Shown: positions 35,707 through 44,929 of the stretch, one piece after another
Layout of the letters: each line of letters begins with the position of its first letter
Position numbering within the stretch: position 1 is the first letter of the stretch
Origin: Pseudomonadota bacterium
Lineage (GTDB): Bacteria > Pseudomonadota > Gammaproteobacteria > DASZBR01
Length of the DNA stretch: 64,000 bases
Assembly (NCBI GenBank): GCA_021777765.1
Contig: JAJYDF010000012.1
Coordinates: forward strand, 26,532 to 90,531
Direction: 5' to 3'
The notes under the pieces: generated by a model
The model's input: only the letters and a program-made list of their open reading frames with translations
The model's database searches: none
What the model was told of the DNA's origin: nothing
Position numbers and translations under genes: made by a program

Positions 35707-37518
35707 ATGAATAATATGAAAAACAGATTTATTTTGCAGTTTCGTCTTTTATTGGTATCTCTACTGGGTACAATAGTTACCACATCCATACCATTATTTC
35801 TAATCGCCTTAGCAGTGCTTGCGTTTTATATTGCAAATCTTTATCCAAATCCATTTTTAACTGTTTTAGGAATTTCTTTAATTTATCTGTCACTTCGTCC
35901 CTTAGCAATTTATCACCCTAGATTTGTGCGCAATGAATTTATGATTAAAATTGATATGAATGCGCATCCTTCATTCAAACAATTATTACAATCATTATGT
36001 ATTAAATTAAATACGCGCATGGTCAATGAAGTTTATATTAATGACAAATTAAACGCGGGTATATCGCAAGTTCAAACCATCAAATTAATTGGCGCCAAAA
36101 AAATTAAATTAATAATTGGATTGCCAATGCTTTGTGCATTAGATGCCGATCAATTTAAATATATATTGGGTCACGAAGTCAGTCATTTACCCACAATCAC
36201 TGCAATTAGTAATTGGGCAACAAAACAACAAATGCGTTGGGTCATGATTGAATACAAGGCAAATACTACGCGATCAGGGTGGTTGCGGCTTATTAATAAA
36301 TTTACTAAATGGTATATCCCTTATTTGACCCGATTTATTAATGAGAACAAAGTGCAAAATGAATACCTAGCCGACGCATTAGCTGCACAATTATTGGGCG
36401 CAAAAGAAACGGCAAATACATTGATTTTATTTACTTTACGAACGAAATGGCTGGAAGGTTTTTGGAAAGAAGTCATAGAAATTAATAAAAAACAAACAGA
36501 GCTGATTAATCCTTATCAACTCATGCTGAATAATGCTAAGCAACCTATTACTTTAGAAACAGCACAAAAATACTTAGAGGAACTCAGTGAGAAAGCTGAA
36601 GCTAATTCAAAATTATTGCAAACTCATCCTTCATTAGCACAAAGAGTTGCAGCGTTAAATCAAAATTTAACGCCTTTTGAATTTGGTATCGGTCAATCAA
36701 TGCTGGAGAAATATTTCTCTAACCACATGAATACTTTTTTGGCTATTTTTGATGATGTATGGAGAAAAAGTTATGCTTATCAATGGAGTCTTAATTACAA
36801 TAATTATCAAAAATATTTAAATTATCAGACACAATTCCCTTTACCTTTTGAGGCTTTAGTGGATTACGCAGATTTAGCAGCCCTGTTTGATCCATTGAAA
36901 AATGCTATTCCTATATATCATCAAATATTAAATCAAGAGCCGCAGCATGTTTTGGCGAATGTTAAAGTGGGTTCTTATTATTTATCGGAACAGGATAATA
37001 GTGGTATTGATTATTTGCGCAATGTGCTAGTGGATGAAAATAATTCATTATGTTTTACCGCTTGTCATATTGCTAATTCGTATATTAAAAAAAATAAGTT
37101 AGCAAATGATAAATGCTTTAAACAATATTTAGTGAAAAATCGCTACCGGATCAAATATGCGCAAGCAGAAAGACAAGCTTATACCTGCGCTGACACCTTT
37201 TTTCCACATGCGTTGTCTAATGATGCGTTAATGCAAATGAATAATATATTTATAGCGTTAGACCGCATAAAATGTGCGTATTTATTTAAAAAACAAGTTC
37301 GCAATTTTCCTGATAATCCGATGTTCATCTTAATTGTCAGCGCTCCTAACATGCAGTATTTAACCAAGAATAATTTATTGCAGCGAATTTTGATGTATTT
37401 TCCGCCTGGTAGCACCGTCCGTATGTCAATCATTACCAATTATACGGGTAATCAAGTATTAACAAAGGTGAAGCATTTCGAGAATGTTTGTATCTATGAA
37501 AAAAAGGTGATTTTGTAG
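35707..37518 (+). CDS. M48-family membrane metalloprotease
   Basis: A 603-residue protein. Two hydrophobic segments (about 10-60) anchor it. The zinc motif GHEVSH is at about residues 155-160, and the third ligand Glu is in NEYLADA at about 219, as in HtpX/Oma1/Ste24-type peptidases. The C-terminal half (from about 370) is helical and TPR-like (ALVDYADLAALFDPLKNAIP...). The ATG at 35707 is used; the upstream TTG at 35701 is also possible. It probably acts in membrane protein quality control. It is followed 25 bases later by a small membrane protein gene, probably in one operon. Confidence 0.85.
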   Translation: MNNMKNRFILQFRLLLVSLLGTIVTTSIPLFLIALAVLAFYIANLYPNPFLTVLGISLIYLSLRPLAIYHPRFVRNEFMIKIDMNAHPSFKQLLQSLCIKLNTRMVNEVYINDKLNAGISQVQTIKLIGAKKIKLIIGLPMLCALDADQFKYILGHEVSHLPTITAISNWATKQQMRWVMIEYKANTTRSGWLRLINKFTKWYIPYLTRFINENKVQNEYLADALAAQLLGAKETANTLILFTLRTKWLEGFWKEVIEINKKQTELINPYQLMLNNAKQPITLETAQKYLEELSEKAEANSKLLQTHPSLAQRVAALNQNLTPFEFGIGQSMLEKYFSNHMNTFLAIFDDVWRKSYAYQWSLNYNNYQKYLNYQTQFPLPFEALVDYADLAALFDPLKNAIPIYHQILNQEPQHVLANVKVGSYYLSEQDNSGIDYLRNVLVDENNSLCFTACHIANSYIKKNKLANDKCFKQYLVKNRYRIKYAQAERQAYTCADTFFPHALSNDALMQMNNIFIALDRIKCAYLFKKQVRNFPDNPMFILIVSAPNMQYLTKNNLLQRILMYFPPGSTVRMSIITNYTGNQVLTKVKHFENVCIYEKKVIL

Positions 37519-37543
37519 TTTCTTAATTAAATTAGAGGGTAAT

Positions 37544-38173
37544 ATGGGATTAGGATTTGTACCAAGATTTTATGTAATAATATTATTTTTTTTATTTATT
37601 TTTTCAATATCTGCGGTAGATTCTGCCTATTTTTTTACGGTGAATTATTATGCTATTTGTTGGCATTATATTTTTCCCAGTTTAGTTATATTATTTTATT
37701 TTTTAGCGGTGACAAATATATGGAGCATGCTTAACTTTGATCGCGTCATCGATCGTAAAGTGCAACGAGGACAGCTTGAGACTAAAGCGACAATGTTTGC
37801 CTACACGCAACCGATATTGCTTAGCCTTGTTATAACGATGACACTTTTTATTTTACCTGTATTTCTCACGCAATATTTTGCTACTAATATTTTTACTCAC
37901 ACTGTATTTATTGATAATTTACAGTGTCCAAAATCAAATGATGCTAACACTGTTCTGAATATCTATGACCCATTACAAAAAAGAACATTTAAAATCACTT
38001 ATCCAAAAGATATTTGTAGTGAATATCCTGATATAGCCGCACATAAAAATACCAGTATTTTACTGAGTGGCAGAACTTGGTTCTTGGGTAGTTATGTTGA
38101 CGGTATTGATCCTGCTACAAATAATGATCTGAATGTTTTGCAATTGTACGATGTGAAGAAAATGGTTAATTAA
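37544..38173 (+). CDS. Membrane protein of unknown function
   Basis: A 209-residue protein with hydrophobic segments at about 8-28, 38-58 and 90-112, then a soluble C-terminal domain with two cysteines (CPKSND and DICSEYPD) that could pair outside the cytoplasm. GAGGG precedes the ATG. It follows the M48 protease gene by 25 bases and is probably its operon partner; a substrate or regulator role is only a guess. Confidence 0.7.
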   Translation: MGLGFVPRFYVIILFFLFIFSISAVDSAYFFTVNYYAICWHYIFPSLVILFYFLAVTNIWSMLNFDRVIDRKVQRGQLETKATMFAYTQPILLSLVITMTLFILPVFLTQYFATNIFTHTVFIDNLQCPKSNDANTVLNIYDPLQKRTFKITYPKDICSEYPDIAAHKNTSILLSGRTWFLGSYVDGIDPATNNDLNVLQLYDVKKMVN

Positions 38174-38252
38174 AGCTATATCTTGGTAATAGAATTCGGT
38201 TTACCATGCCAGAGTTAGCGATAGTACCTTAGAACTTTGATTCACATTATTT

Positions 38253-38331
38253 GTGCAATTTTGACTTCAAATGGCAATATTAACGTGTAATTTTTACTTG
38301 CAATGTAAAAATATTCGTGTAAAATTGACCT
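38253..38331 (+). repeat. Three direct repeats at exact 32-bp spacing before an ATPase gene
   Basis: Units begin at 38253 (GTGCAATTTTGACTT), 38285 (GTGTAATTTTTACTT) and 38317 (GTGTAAAATTGACCT). The steps are 32 bases each, about three helical turns, and the last unit runs straight into the ATG at 38332. The bases between the cores of units 1 and 2 are also partly conserved. They look like operator-type sites. No ribosome-binding site is visible before the ATG. Confidence 0.8.
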
Positions 38332-39489
38332 ATGTATACAAGATTACTCCAAATTGACCATCATGCCAGCAAAAGCTTTTTCCTGTTCGGCCCAAGAGGA
38401 ACAGGTAAAACGTCATGGGTAAAAACAACGTTTCCCGATAGTATTTACATTGATTTGTTGGATGCAGACTTCTATACGGCGCTACAGCCAAATCCTAAGC
38501 GATTGAATAAATACATACCCGTAAATTTTAAAGGGTGGATAGTATTAGACGAAGTCCAAAAAATTCCGCAGTTATTAGACGAAGTGCATAGATTAATTGA
38601 AGATAAACATTATCGTTTTATTTTGACAGGATCCAGTGCGCGTAAATTAAGAAAACAAGGTGTGAATTTATTAGCTGGCAGAGCGCTTCGTTATGCAATG
38701 TATCCATTAACTGCTATTGAAATGGGTAATGATTTTAATTTAGAGCGTGCATTGATTTTTGGACAATTACCATCTGTAATCACAGAGCCTCAACCACAAT
38801 TATATTTAAAAACATATGTTAGTACTTATTTACGAGAGGAAGTTTTACAAGAAGGGCTCACAAGAAATCTGATGACATTTTCGCGATTCCTTGAAGTAGC
38901 GAGTTTTTCTCAAGGCTCATTAATTAATATGTCAGAAATTGCAAGAGAAACAGGTGTTACTTTAAAAATCATTAGTAATTATTTTGATATTTTGCAAGAT
39001 TTATTGCAGTCATTTTTCTTGCCAGTATTTACTAAACGTGCGAAACGACGCATGGTAAGTCATCCCAAATTTTATTATTTTGATGTGGGTGTATATCGTG
39101 CTCTAAGACCAATGGGTCCATTGGATACACCAAATGAAGTAGGTGGGGTGGCGATGGAAAGTTTATTTTTACAAGAAATTCGCGCCATTAATGAATATTT
39201 GCAATATGACTATCAATTTTATTATTGGCGAACGAGTCATGGTGTAGAGGTTGATATAATTGCATACGGACCGAAAGGTTTGTTGGCGTTTGAAATAAAA
39301 AGCAAATCCTATATTGATAAAAATGATTTAAGAGGTTTGAAGACATTTAAAGCAGATTATCCAGAAGCAAAATTATTTTTAATTTCCGGTGGTTCTGTGC
39401 GTGAATATCATGATGATATACAAGTTATTCCAATTGAAATGGCTTTGAAAGAGTTATCTGATATTTTGAATGGCGATAATAAATCATGA
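38332..39489 (+). CDS. ATPase with AAA_14 and DUF4143 domains
   Basis: A 385-residue protein. Walker A GPRGTGKTS is near residue 20, Walker B WIVLDEVQKIP near 67, and the sensor FILTGSSARKLR near 98. The DUF4143 C-terminus includes a winged-helix part (INMSEIARETGVT) and a late GVEVDIIAYG ... AFEIKSKS, a D...ExK pattern of the PD-(D/E)xK fold. The family is widespread, often horizontally moved, and functionally undefined. The direct repeats that touch its start suggest self-regulation. It is unrelated in sequence to the ATPase at 1807 but shares its overall plan (P-loop ATPase, winged helix, nuclease-like end). Confidence 0.88.
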   Translation: MYTRLLQIDHHASKSFFLFGPRGTGKTSWVKTTFPDSIYIDLLDADFYTALQPNPKRLNKYIPVNFKGWIVLDEVQKIPQLLDEVHRLIEDKHYRFILTGSSARKLRKQGVNLLAGRALRYAMYPLTAIEMGNDFNLERALIFGQLPSVITEPQPQLYLKTYVSTYLREEVLQEGLTRNLMTFSRFLEVASFSQGSLINMSEIARETGVTLKIISNYFDILQDLLQSFFLPVFTKRAKRRMVSHPKFYYFDVGVYRALRPMGPLDTPNEVGGVAMESLFLQEIRAINEYLQYDYQFYYWRTSHGVEVDIIAYGPKGLLAFEIKSKSYIDKNDLRGLKTFKADYPEAKLFLISGGSVREYHDDIQVIPIEMALKELSDILNGDNKS

Positions 39490-39512
39490 AAATACTCTTT
39501 TTTTGAAAAATC

Positions 39513-39692
39513 AATATTGCATCTGCTGAAGTTGCAATTATAAATCCCGCATTAACGGCTGTTCAATTATTTAATAATCGCTCACATCCCATGCAATGTA
39601 ACAATAATAATGGTGAGCACCCCGCGCAATGTACTTTCAAAAATGATGATCAATTAGCTAAAAGACTAGCGCAATGTGGTAAGAGAGGGTAA
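39513..39692 (+). pseudogene. Possible gene remnant
   Basis: A 60-codon frame without an ATG at its head and with a stop just upstream reads IASAEVAIINPALTAVQLF, then two spaced HPxQC-like units (SHPMQC, EHPAQC) and LAKRLAQCGKRG. The balanced composition and repeated Cys motif look like protein sequence that has lost its start. An ATG inside would give only 34 residues. I do not recognise it; it may be chance. Confidence 0.3.
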
Positions 39693-39723
39693 TGCTTTTA
39701 GCCTGACATTTTTATTAAGAAAT

Positions 39724-40281
39724 CTAATGAAACATGCGATAAACTGCTAGAGATGCGGTAATTACAAATACCGCATTTAATATCGCCCATAATAATGCAA
39801 TGCTTACGCCGCGTCTAAATGATCCATAGGAATAGAGCATTAATACAAATGCACCTAAAAAGAAAATAATGGGATTGGTGACGGCATATCCCGCTGCAAG
39901 TAACGCAATGCCTAAACAACCAAATGCGGTTAGAGGATCTTTCAATTGTTTCGTAGCGATAAAATAAATAATGGCTAATATACTTAGAATTATTGGTACT
40001 GCCGCTTTATATAATGGTGGAAAGGATGCAAATGCAACGGCAGCGCCGGCACTAATAATAATTTGTAATGCAATAAAGAATTTTTGTTTTTCTAATAATG
40101 AAGATAATAATAATAAAATTGCACCGATTAAATAACACCATTTTTGCGTAGTAATTTGATGGACTAAATTACCATATGAGGCAATGAGCATACCAACTAC
40201 GCCAATCATCAAATTGACATGATGGTTACCAATAACAGCAGGATTATTTTGATTGATTGTTTGCGAGGTGTTCGTGTTCAT
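39724..40281 (-). CDS. Small multi-pass membrane protein
   Basis: A 185-residue protein with about six hydrophobic segments (near 24-42, 48-66, 70-88, 90-108, 120-150, 158-180) and very short loops. The N-terminal 20 residues are Asn/Thr rich. No transporter signature is recognisable. Its start lies inside the end of the phosphoribosyltransferase gene (38-base overlap), so the two are probably translationally coupled. Confidence 0.75.
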   Translation of the reverse strand: MNTNTSQTINQNNPAVIGNHHVNLMIGVVGMLIASYGNLVHQITTQKWCYLIGAILLLLSSLLEKQKFFIALQIIISAGAAVAFASFPPLYKAAVPIILSILAIIYFIATKQLKDPLTAFGCLGIALLAAGYAVTNPIIFFLGAFVLMLYSYGSFRRGVSIALLWAILNAVFVITASLAVYRMFH

Positions 40282-40759
40282 CGATATTTATTGCATCCCA
40301 GGGGTAGCGAATCCATTGATCAGATAATTGTTCGCCAACAAAAATATGTTTTATTTGTGGCGGAAAATTACCGCGTTTGGGTTTTTGTTTATTGTGTAAA
40401 ACAAAAACAGCAATTTCTGCAGGGTTATGTGCTAATAATTCTTTTAAACAGAATTCTAAAGTTGATCGTGAATCATCCACTTCATCAACCAGCAATACAT
40501 TTTTTCCAGTAATATCTATGTCATCTATCCATTGGTGTTTCGTGGGTTCGGGTAATAATTGATCATTTTGATCATAATAGGAAATAGCAATGGCAATAAT
40601 CGGTTTATTAATATAAGTACGTAAAATACGGGCAGGAATAAATCCACCAGCGCCTATTGCAAGTATGAGATCGGGTTCAAAACCAGATTTCATGATTTGC
40701 TGTGTACTGTGTTTAATAGTGCTATGAATTTGATTATAGGAAAAATAGTAATCGGTCAT
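40244..40759 (-). CDS. Purine phosphoribosyltransferase family protein
   Basis: A 171-residue type I phosphoribosyltransferase. The PRPP-binding motif is VLLVDEVDDSRSTL (about 89-102), with GAGGFIPARIL near 36 as the PPi loop. The C-terminal part with VGEQLSDQWIRYPWD resembles hypoxanthine/xanthine-guanine enzymes. It likely salvages purine bases, a sensible trait for an intracellular bacterium. The exact base is unknown. Its end overlaps the membrane protein gene. Confidence 0.85.
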   Translation of the reverse strand: MTDYYFSYNQIHSTIKHSTQQIMKSGFEPDLILAIGAGGFIPARILRTYINKPIIAIAISYYDQNDQLLPEPTKHQWIDDIDITGKNVLLVDEVDDSRSTLEFCLKELLAHNPAEIAVFVLHNKQKPKRGNFPPQIKHIFVGEQLSDQWIRYPWDAINIDEHEHLANNQSK

Positions 40760-40981
40760 CGCAATAGTATAAATGAATTATTTTTCATTGCAACTAAATA
40801 GACGAGATCATATTGACGAGTCTATAGAAATGAATCATGAGATGAAAAAATTGTAGTTAAAGTAAATAATAATATCAGTTAAAAAATACACGACATAAAC
40901 AAATGTCTATACGGCAAAATGAATATATATAATATTTTTGTCATTAAAAGCGATAATATAATCAATCATAAAATAATTGAT

Positions 40982-42574
40982 TTATAATCGACAGCGTGCA
41001 GATACAGATTCCGCTTCTTCATCAGAATTAGATGCAGAATATTCATCTCCTGAACTTTCCGATTCACCACCGAATGCCTTTAATAATGCTTGATGATTAG
41101 CTTCTGGAGAGGCCACTATTTTCCCTTCAGGGTGGTCTTTTAGAAAACTTTTTCCCGGATCACAACTCAAATAATGACTGTCACCAATTTTTTCTAGCGT
41201 TTTAGCGTATAAAGAATTATAAAGAAATAATACTTTTTCAAATTTCGCTTGAGTTTTTGGTAAGTTTCTTTCATGCATAATATTATTACCAGCAAATACG
41301 CCATATTCAGCATCTTTATCAAAAACATCTGCCATTCTTAAATGACCATCTTTAATTAAAATAAGCGTTTTAGCGATTGCTACACCAAAAGGAAATTCTG
41401 ATAAAAGTGTATTGCCATCCGCGGTTGATTTATATCCTTGATATTTGCGTCTTGAAACTTCTTTGAAGAATGTATTAAGTGCAAGTCGATTTAAATAATT
41501 AAGATATCGTTGACGTAATTTTTTGTTTTCATAAAGTAGAAATCCTTTATTATACAAATCATCTTCAGTGATCGCTTTGCCTTTACAAGAAGATTCTAAT
41601 AGTAATTCTCCCAGTTTTTTTTCAAATTCTGGGTTTTCGTCGGTATAATCATTGATGACTTCGAGAATATTTAAAGTACTCGTTTCAGCACCTGTACCAT
41701 ATTGCCCTAAACCACTCATAAAATAATTTCCTAGGTTGGTTGGAGCAGGTTGATATTGATAATTAATTTCTGTATTGCCACGCTGGATCTTTTGCCGATT
41801 CCAATCTCTTGCTTTTTTTCTATGCCATTTTAATGTTTGTTCAATTTCTATATCCGTTTTAGGTGCATCTGCAGGATTAGCAGGTAATGAATCTTTAACA
41901 GCTGTTATATCGGCTGTTATTAATTTTCTTGCTGACGTATCATCGCTATTTATTATTTGTGGTTTATCGATGGTTCTTCTCCCTTCCAAAAACTGTGTTG
42001 AAAGTGTTTTTGTGTTTGGTTTTTTATTTCGATTAATATCGAAAAATAATTGGTCGGCTTTTAATGCATGATGGAATTCTTTTTTAATGGCTTCGCTATC
42101 ACTTTCATATCCCGTAAAGCCATTACTTAAAGATTGTTTTTTAGAAGTAGCGGCGTCATCAGTTTCATTATCAGAGTTTAATGGCGAACTAGAAGTGATA
42201 TTTAAATCAAAAAATTCATCTTCTAAATCATTACTTGTATCATCTGAAAGATCTTCATCGGATTCATTATCAGATTCTAAATTTGAAATAGATCCTAATA
42301 TTCTATTTAATTCATCGGTTATAAATTGTAAAGATTGATGGTCGCCATCGAAATGTTTTAAGTAACTTTCGATATTATCTGATAAATCGTTTATATTATT
42401 GGTAATTTCTCTATGATTTGAATCCTCATAATTAGAGTGTTCTTGCCAATAATTGAGTGCTTCATCAAGTAAATCACTTATTTTTTTTACTTCATAGGTG
42501 CGATGATGAAAGTCATCTAATATATCAATTATTTCAGAAAATAATGAATCGAGTTTATCGTATGTTTTGCTCAT
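40982..42574 (-). CDS. Large acidic orphan protein; effector candidate
   Basis: A 530-residue protein. The N-terminus (1-100) is helical, and a Ser/Asp/Glu/Asn-rich low-complexity stretch covers about 98-160. The more ordered C-terminal half includes LAEF-like LLSEFPFGVAIAKTLILIKDG and EYGVFAGNNIMHERNLP. The last 25 residues are again Ser/Glu rich (GESESSGDEYS) and end CRL, which is one residue short of a CaaX box. The charged tail resembles Dot/Icm translocation signals. AAAGAGG precedes the ATG. No function can be assigned. Confidence 0.7.
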   Translation of the reverse strand: MSKTYDKLDSLFSEIIDILDDFHHRTYEVKKISDLLDEALNYWQEHSNYEDSNHREITNNINDLSDNIESYLKHFDGDHQSLQFITDELNRILGSISNLESDNESDEDLSDDTSNDLEDEFFDLNITSSSPLNSDNETDDAATSKKQSLSNGFTGYESDSEAIKKEFHHALKADQLFFDINRNKKPNTKTLSTQFLEGRRTIDKPQIINSDDTSARKLITADITAVKDSLPANPADAPKTDIEIEQTLKWHRKKARDWNRQKIQRGNTEINYQYQPAPTNLGNYFMSGLGQYGTGAETSTLNILEVINDYTDENPEFEKKLGELLLESSCKGKAITEDDLYNKGFLLYENKKLRQRYLNYLNRLALNTFFKEVSRRKYQGYKSTADGNTLLSEFPFGVAIAKTLILIKDGHLRMADVFDKDAEYGVFAGNNIMHERNLPKTQAKFEKVLFLYNSLYAKTLEKIGDSHYLSCDPGKSFLKDHPEGKIVASPEANHQALLKAFGGESESSGDEYSASNSDEEAESVSARCRL

Positions 42575-42774
42575 ATAAACCTCTTTAAATCAGCTACACC
42601 ATAGAGAGTCAGTAAGTATTTCATAATGTCAAACACAATCCCACATAGCAAGTATTAAGATTTCAACATCGATTGCCAGCAATATCCAAATTAATAAACC
42701 ATAATATAAAAATAAATGATATATTAATCGTCTAAAAATAAATTTTGGTATAAAAATGAAAATTGGAGATCATT

Positions 42775-43806
42775 TTGTCATCAACTCATTTCACAATTCA
42801 CATTCAGCCTGGCGGTTATACGCTTTTGGTAAAACCCGGTGAAACAGTTTTAGCGGCAGCGTTACGCGAGGGATATTATTTTCCGCATAGTTGTCGCAGC
42901 GCTATTTGTGGGACTTGCAAAGGGGTATTAATTGAAGGGCGCGTCACATATGGTGATGAGCCGGTTTTTGCTTTAAGTGATGAAGAACGTGAAAATGGTT
43001 ATGCCTTATTTTGTTTGGCACAACCGCTGACAGATTGCGTTATACATGTTGAAGGGGTGATTGGCCCTCAACAATTACCCGTCCAAAAAATGACTTGCCG
43101 TGTTTTAAAATGCAAGGAATTATCGGGTAATGTTTTTCAAGTTTTTTTAAAACAACCTCAAGAGGAACCGTTGCGTTATCTTGCCGGTCAGTATTTGGAA
43201 ATATTACATAAAGATATGAGCCCACGACCGTTTTCAATTGCAAATGCGCCATTAAATACCAATTATATTGAATTACATATTAAGCACGCTGAGGATAATC
43301 CTTTTACTAAACAAGTGTTGGCGGATATAGCGGAAAAAAAAGAATTACGCATTGCTGGGCCTTATGGTAATTGCGTTTATCAACGTGTACCTAATTATCC
43401 AATCATTTTATTAGCAGGAGGCACTGGTTTTGCACCGTTTAAAGCGATTCTTGAGCAGGCATTTGCGGAAGGATTATCGCGGGATATTTATTTATATTGG
43501 GGTGCGCGTAGTGTAGCTGATTTATACATGAATACTATGTTAAAGCGTTGGACGAAAGAAATACCCTTTTTTTATTACACGCCGGTTTTATCGAATAAAT
43601 CGTTGGATCCTAAATGGAAAGGTAAGATTGGATTGGTGCATGAAATGGTTTTGAAGGATCATCCGCAATTAAATCATTTTCATGTTTATGCGAGTGGACC
43701 ACCTGAGATGGTGTATGCTGCACAGCGATCATTTTTGGAGCGTGGATTGGATAAGGCGTATTTGTATTCGGATTTGTTTGATTATCAGGCGAAGGAGCTT
43801 GAGTGA
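42775..43806 (+). CDS. 2Fe-2S / FAD / NAD(P)H oxidoreductase (flavin reductase-like)
   Basis: A 343-residue protein. The N-terminal plant-type ferredoxin domain carries CRSAICGTCKG and a later Cys (about 37-73). It is followed by an FAD-binding domain (RPFSIANAP) and an NAD-binding domain (LLAGGTGFAPFKAIL, ASGPPEMV). It resembles CDP-6-deoxy-glucoseen reductase and phenol/methane monooxygenase reductase subunits. It would pass electrons from NAD(P)H to a partner that is not visible here. The TTG at 42775 is preferred as start because GGAG ends six bases upstream; no in-frame ATG is near. Confidence 0.85.
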   Translation: MSSTHFTIHIQPGGYTLLVKPGETVLAAALREGYYFPHSCRSAICGTCKGVLIEGRVTYGDEPVFALSDEERENGYALFCLAQPLTDCVIHVEGVIGPQQLPVQKMTCRVLKCKELSGNVFQVFLKQPQEEPLRYLAGQYLEILHKDMSPRPFSIANAPLNTNYIELHIKHAEDNPFTKQVLADIAEKKELRIAGPYGNCVYQRVPNYPIILLAGGTGFAPFKAILEQAFAEGLSRDIYLYWGARSVADLYMNTMLKRWTKEIPFFYYTPVLSNKSLDPKWKGKIGLVHEMVLKDHPQLNHFHVYASGPPEMVYAAQRSFLERGLDKAYLYSDLFDYQAKELE

Positions 43807-43808
43807 TT

Positions 43809-43832
43809 CCTTCTCCCGCATGCGGGAGAAGG
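43809..43832. repeat. REP-type palindrome, perfect copy
   Basis: A perfect 24-base palindrome (arms CCTTCTCCCGCA / TGCGGGAGAAGG) lies two bases after the reductase stop and before rluB. Confidence 0.85.
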
Positions 43833-43864
43833 AACGAACGGGTGGTTAAAAAGATAGGTTTTAT

Positions 43865-44767
43865 ATGACTGAAAAACTACAAAAAGTATTAGCACGAGCA
43901 GGGTTAGGTTCCCGTCGCGCATTAGAGCAATGGATACAAGCCAATCGCGTCAGTGTGAATGGTAAAGTGGCGCATTTAGGCGATCGGGTTAGTGCTGAAG
44001 ATGTAATACGTGTTGATGGTCATCTCGTTGCACAACACGCTATAGAGCCATCAGATACGCGGGTGTTGATTTATCATAAACCTGAAGGCGAAGTTTGTAC
44101 GCGCAGTGATCCTGAGGGGCGTCCTACGGTATTTGATAAATTACCTATTTTGCGACACAGCCGTTGGATTGTGGTAGGGCGATTGGATATAAATACCACT
44201 GGATTATTGTTATTTACCACCAATGGTGAATTAGCGAATCGTTTAATGCATCCTTCGCAACAAATTGAACGGGAATATGCAGTACGTGTGTTAGGGAATG
44301 TTGATGCAGCTATGATTAACCGCTTAAAAAAAGGCGTGATGTTAGAAGATGGCAAAGCGCATTTTGACGAAATCGTAGATGCGGGTGGTACAGGTGCTAA
44401 TCATTGGTATCACGTTGTTTTAAAAGAAGGGCGTAACCGTGAAGTACGTCGCTTATGGGAAAGCCAGGGTGTTAAAGTCAGTCGTTTAATGCGCGTACGG
44501 TTTGGTCAAATTTTGATGCCGCGTTCTTTGCGATTTGGGCGTTATGAAGAATTGCCGGCTGAACAAATTAATGAATTGGGTTTATCGGTGGGTTTAAATA
44601 TTGCAGCCATTAAACAGATTAAAACACCCGCAAAAAAAATTGTTAGTCCTGTAAAATCAACAAAACAAAAGTTAATTATTAAATCAAAAACAAATAGAGC
44701 TAAAAAAGAGGAATTATCTTTAAATTCTTTTGTTGCACAAAAGAGATCCCGTGCGAGTAAAAAATAG
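43865..44767 (+). CDS. rluB: 23S rRNA pseudouridine synthase (RluB-type)
   Basis: It isomerises a uridine in 23S rRNA (position 2605 in E. coli). The protein has 300 residues. An N-terminal S4 RNA-binding domain ([15 protein letters not shown]) is followed by the RsuA/RluB catalytic core with the nucleophilic Asp in [12 protein letters not shown] (about 99-110) and the family motif [13 protein letters not shown]. The C-terminal tail (about 245-300) is Lys rich. Whether it is RluB or a close relative such as RluE or RluF rests on similarity; the tail and length favour RluB. Confidence 0.9.
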   Translation: MTEKLQKVLARAGLGSRRALEQWIQANRVSVNGKVAHLGDRVSAEDVIRVDGHLVAQHAIEPSDTRVLIYHKPEGEVCTRSDPEGRPTVFDKLPILRHSRWIVVGRLDINTTGLLLFTTNGELANRLMHPSQQIEREYAVRVLGNVDAAMINRLKKGVMLEDGKAHFDEIVDAGGTGANHWYHVVLKEGRNREVRRLWESQGVKVSRLMRVRFGQILMPRSLRFGRYEELPAEQINELGLSVGLNIAAIKQIKTPAKKIVSPVKSTKQKLIIKSKTNRAKKEELSLNSFVAQKRSRASKK

Positions 44768-44886
44768 GCATAATTTGAGGTCTGCAATAAATGGTTTTGT
44801 CATCGAATTTGGCCGCAGAATTTTATAAAATGCCATACGCACAAATTGATTTACAAATTCTCAGTAATTAATATTTCAACGCTAAT

Positions 44887-44918
44887 AACTTATCCCACTT
44901 TTACGAGTGGGATAAGTT
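44887..44918. terminator. Strong hairpin between convergent genes
   Basis: A 13-bp perfect stem (AACTTATCCCACT / AGTGGGATAAGTT) with a six-base loop lies between the end of rluB and the end of the convergent gene at 44930. The T run is poor, but the placement fits a shared terminator. Confidence 0.7.
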
Positions 44919-44929
44919 ACACAGGGAAT

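Noticed and set aside
40982..42574. CaaX box at the end of the acidic orphan (ends CRL)
   Set aside because: The Cys is third from the end, not fourth, so it does not fit CaaX.
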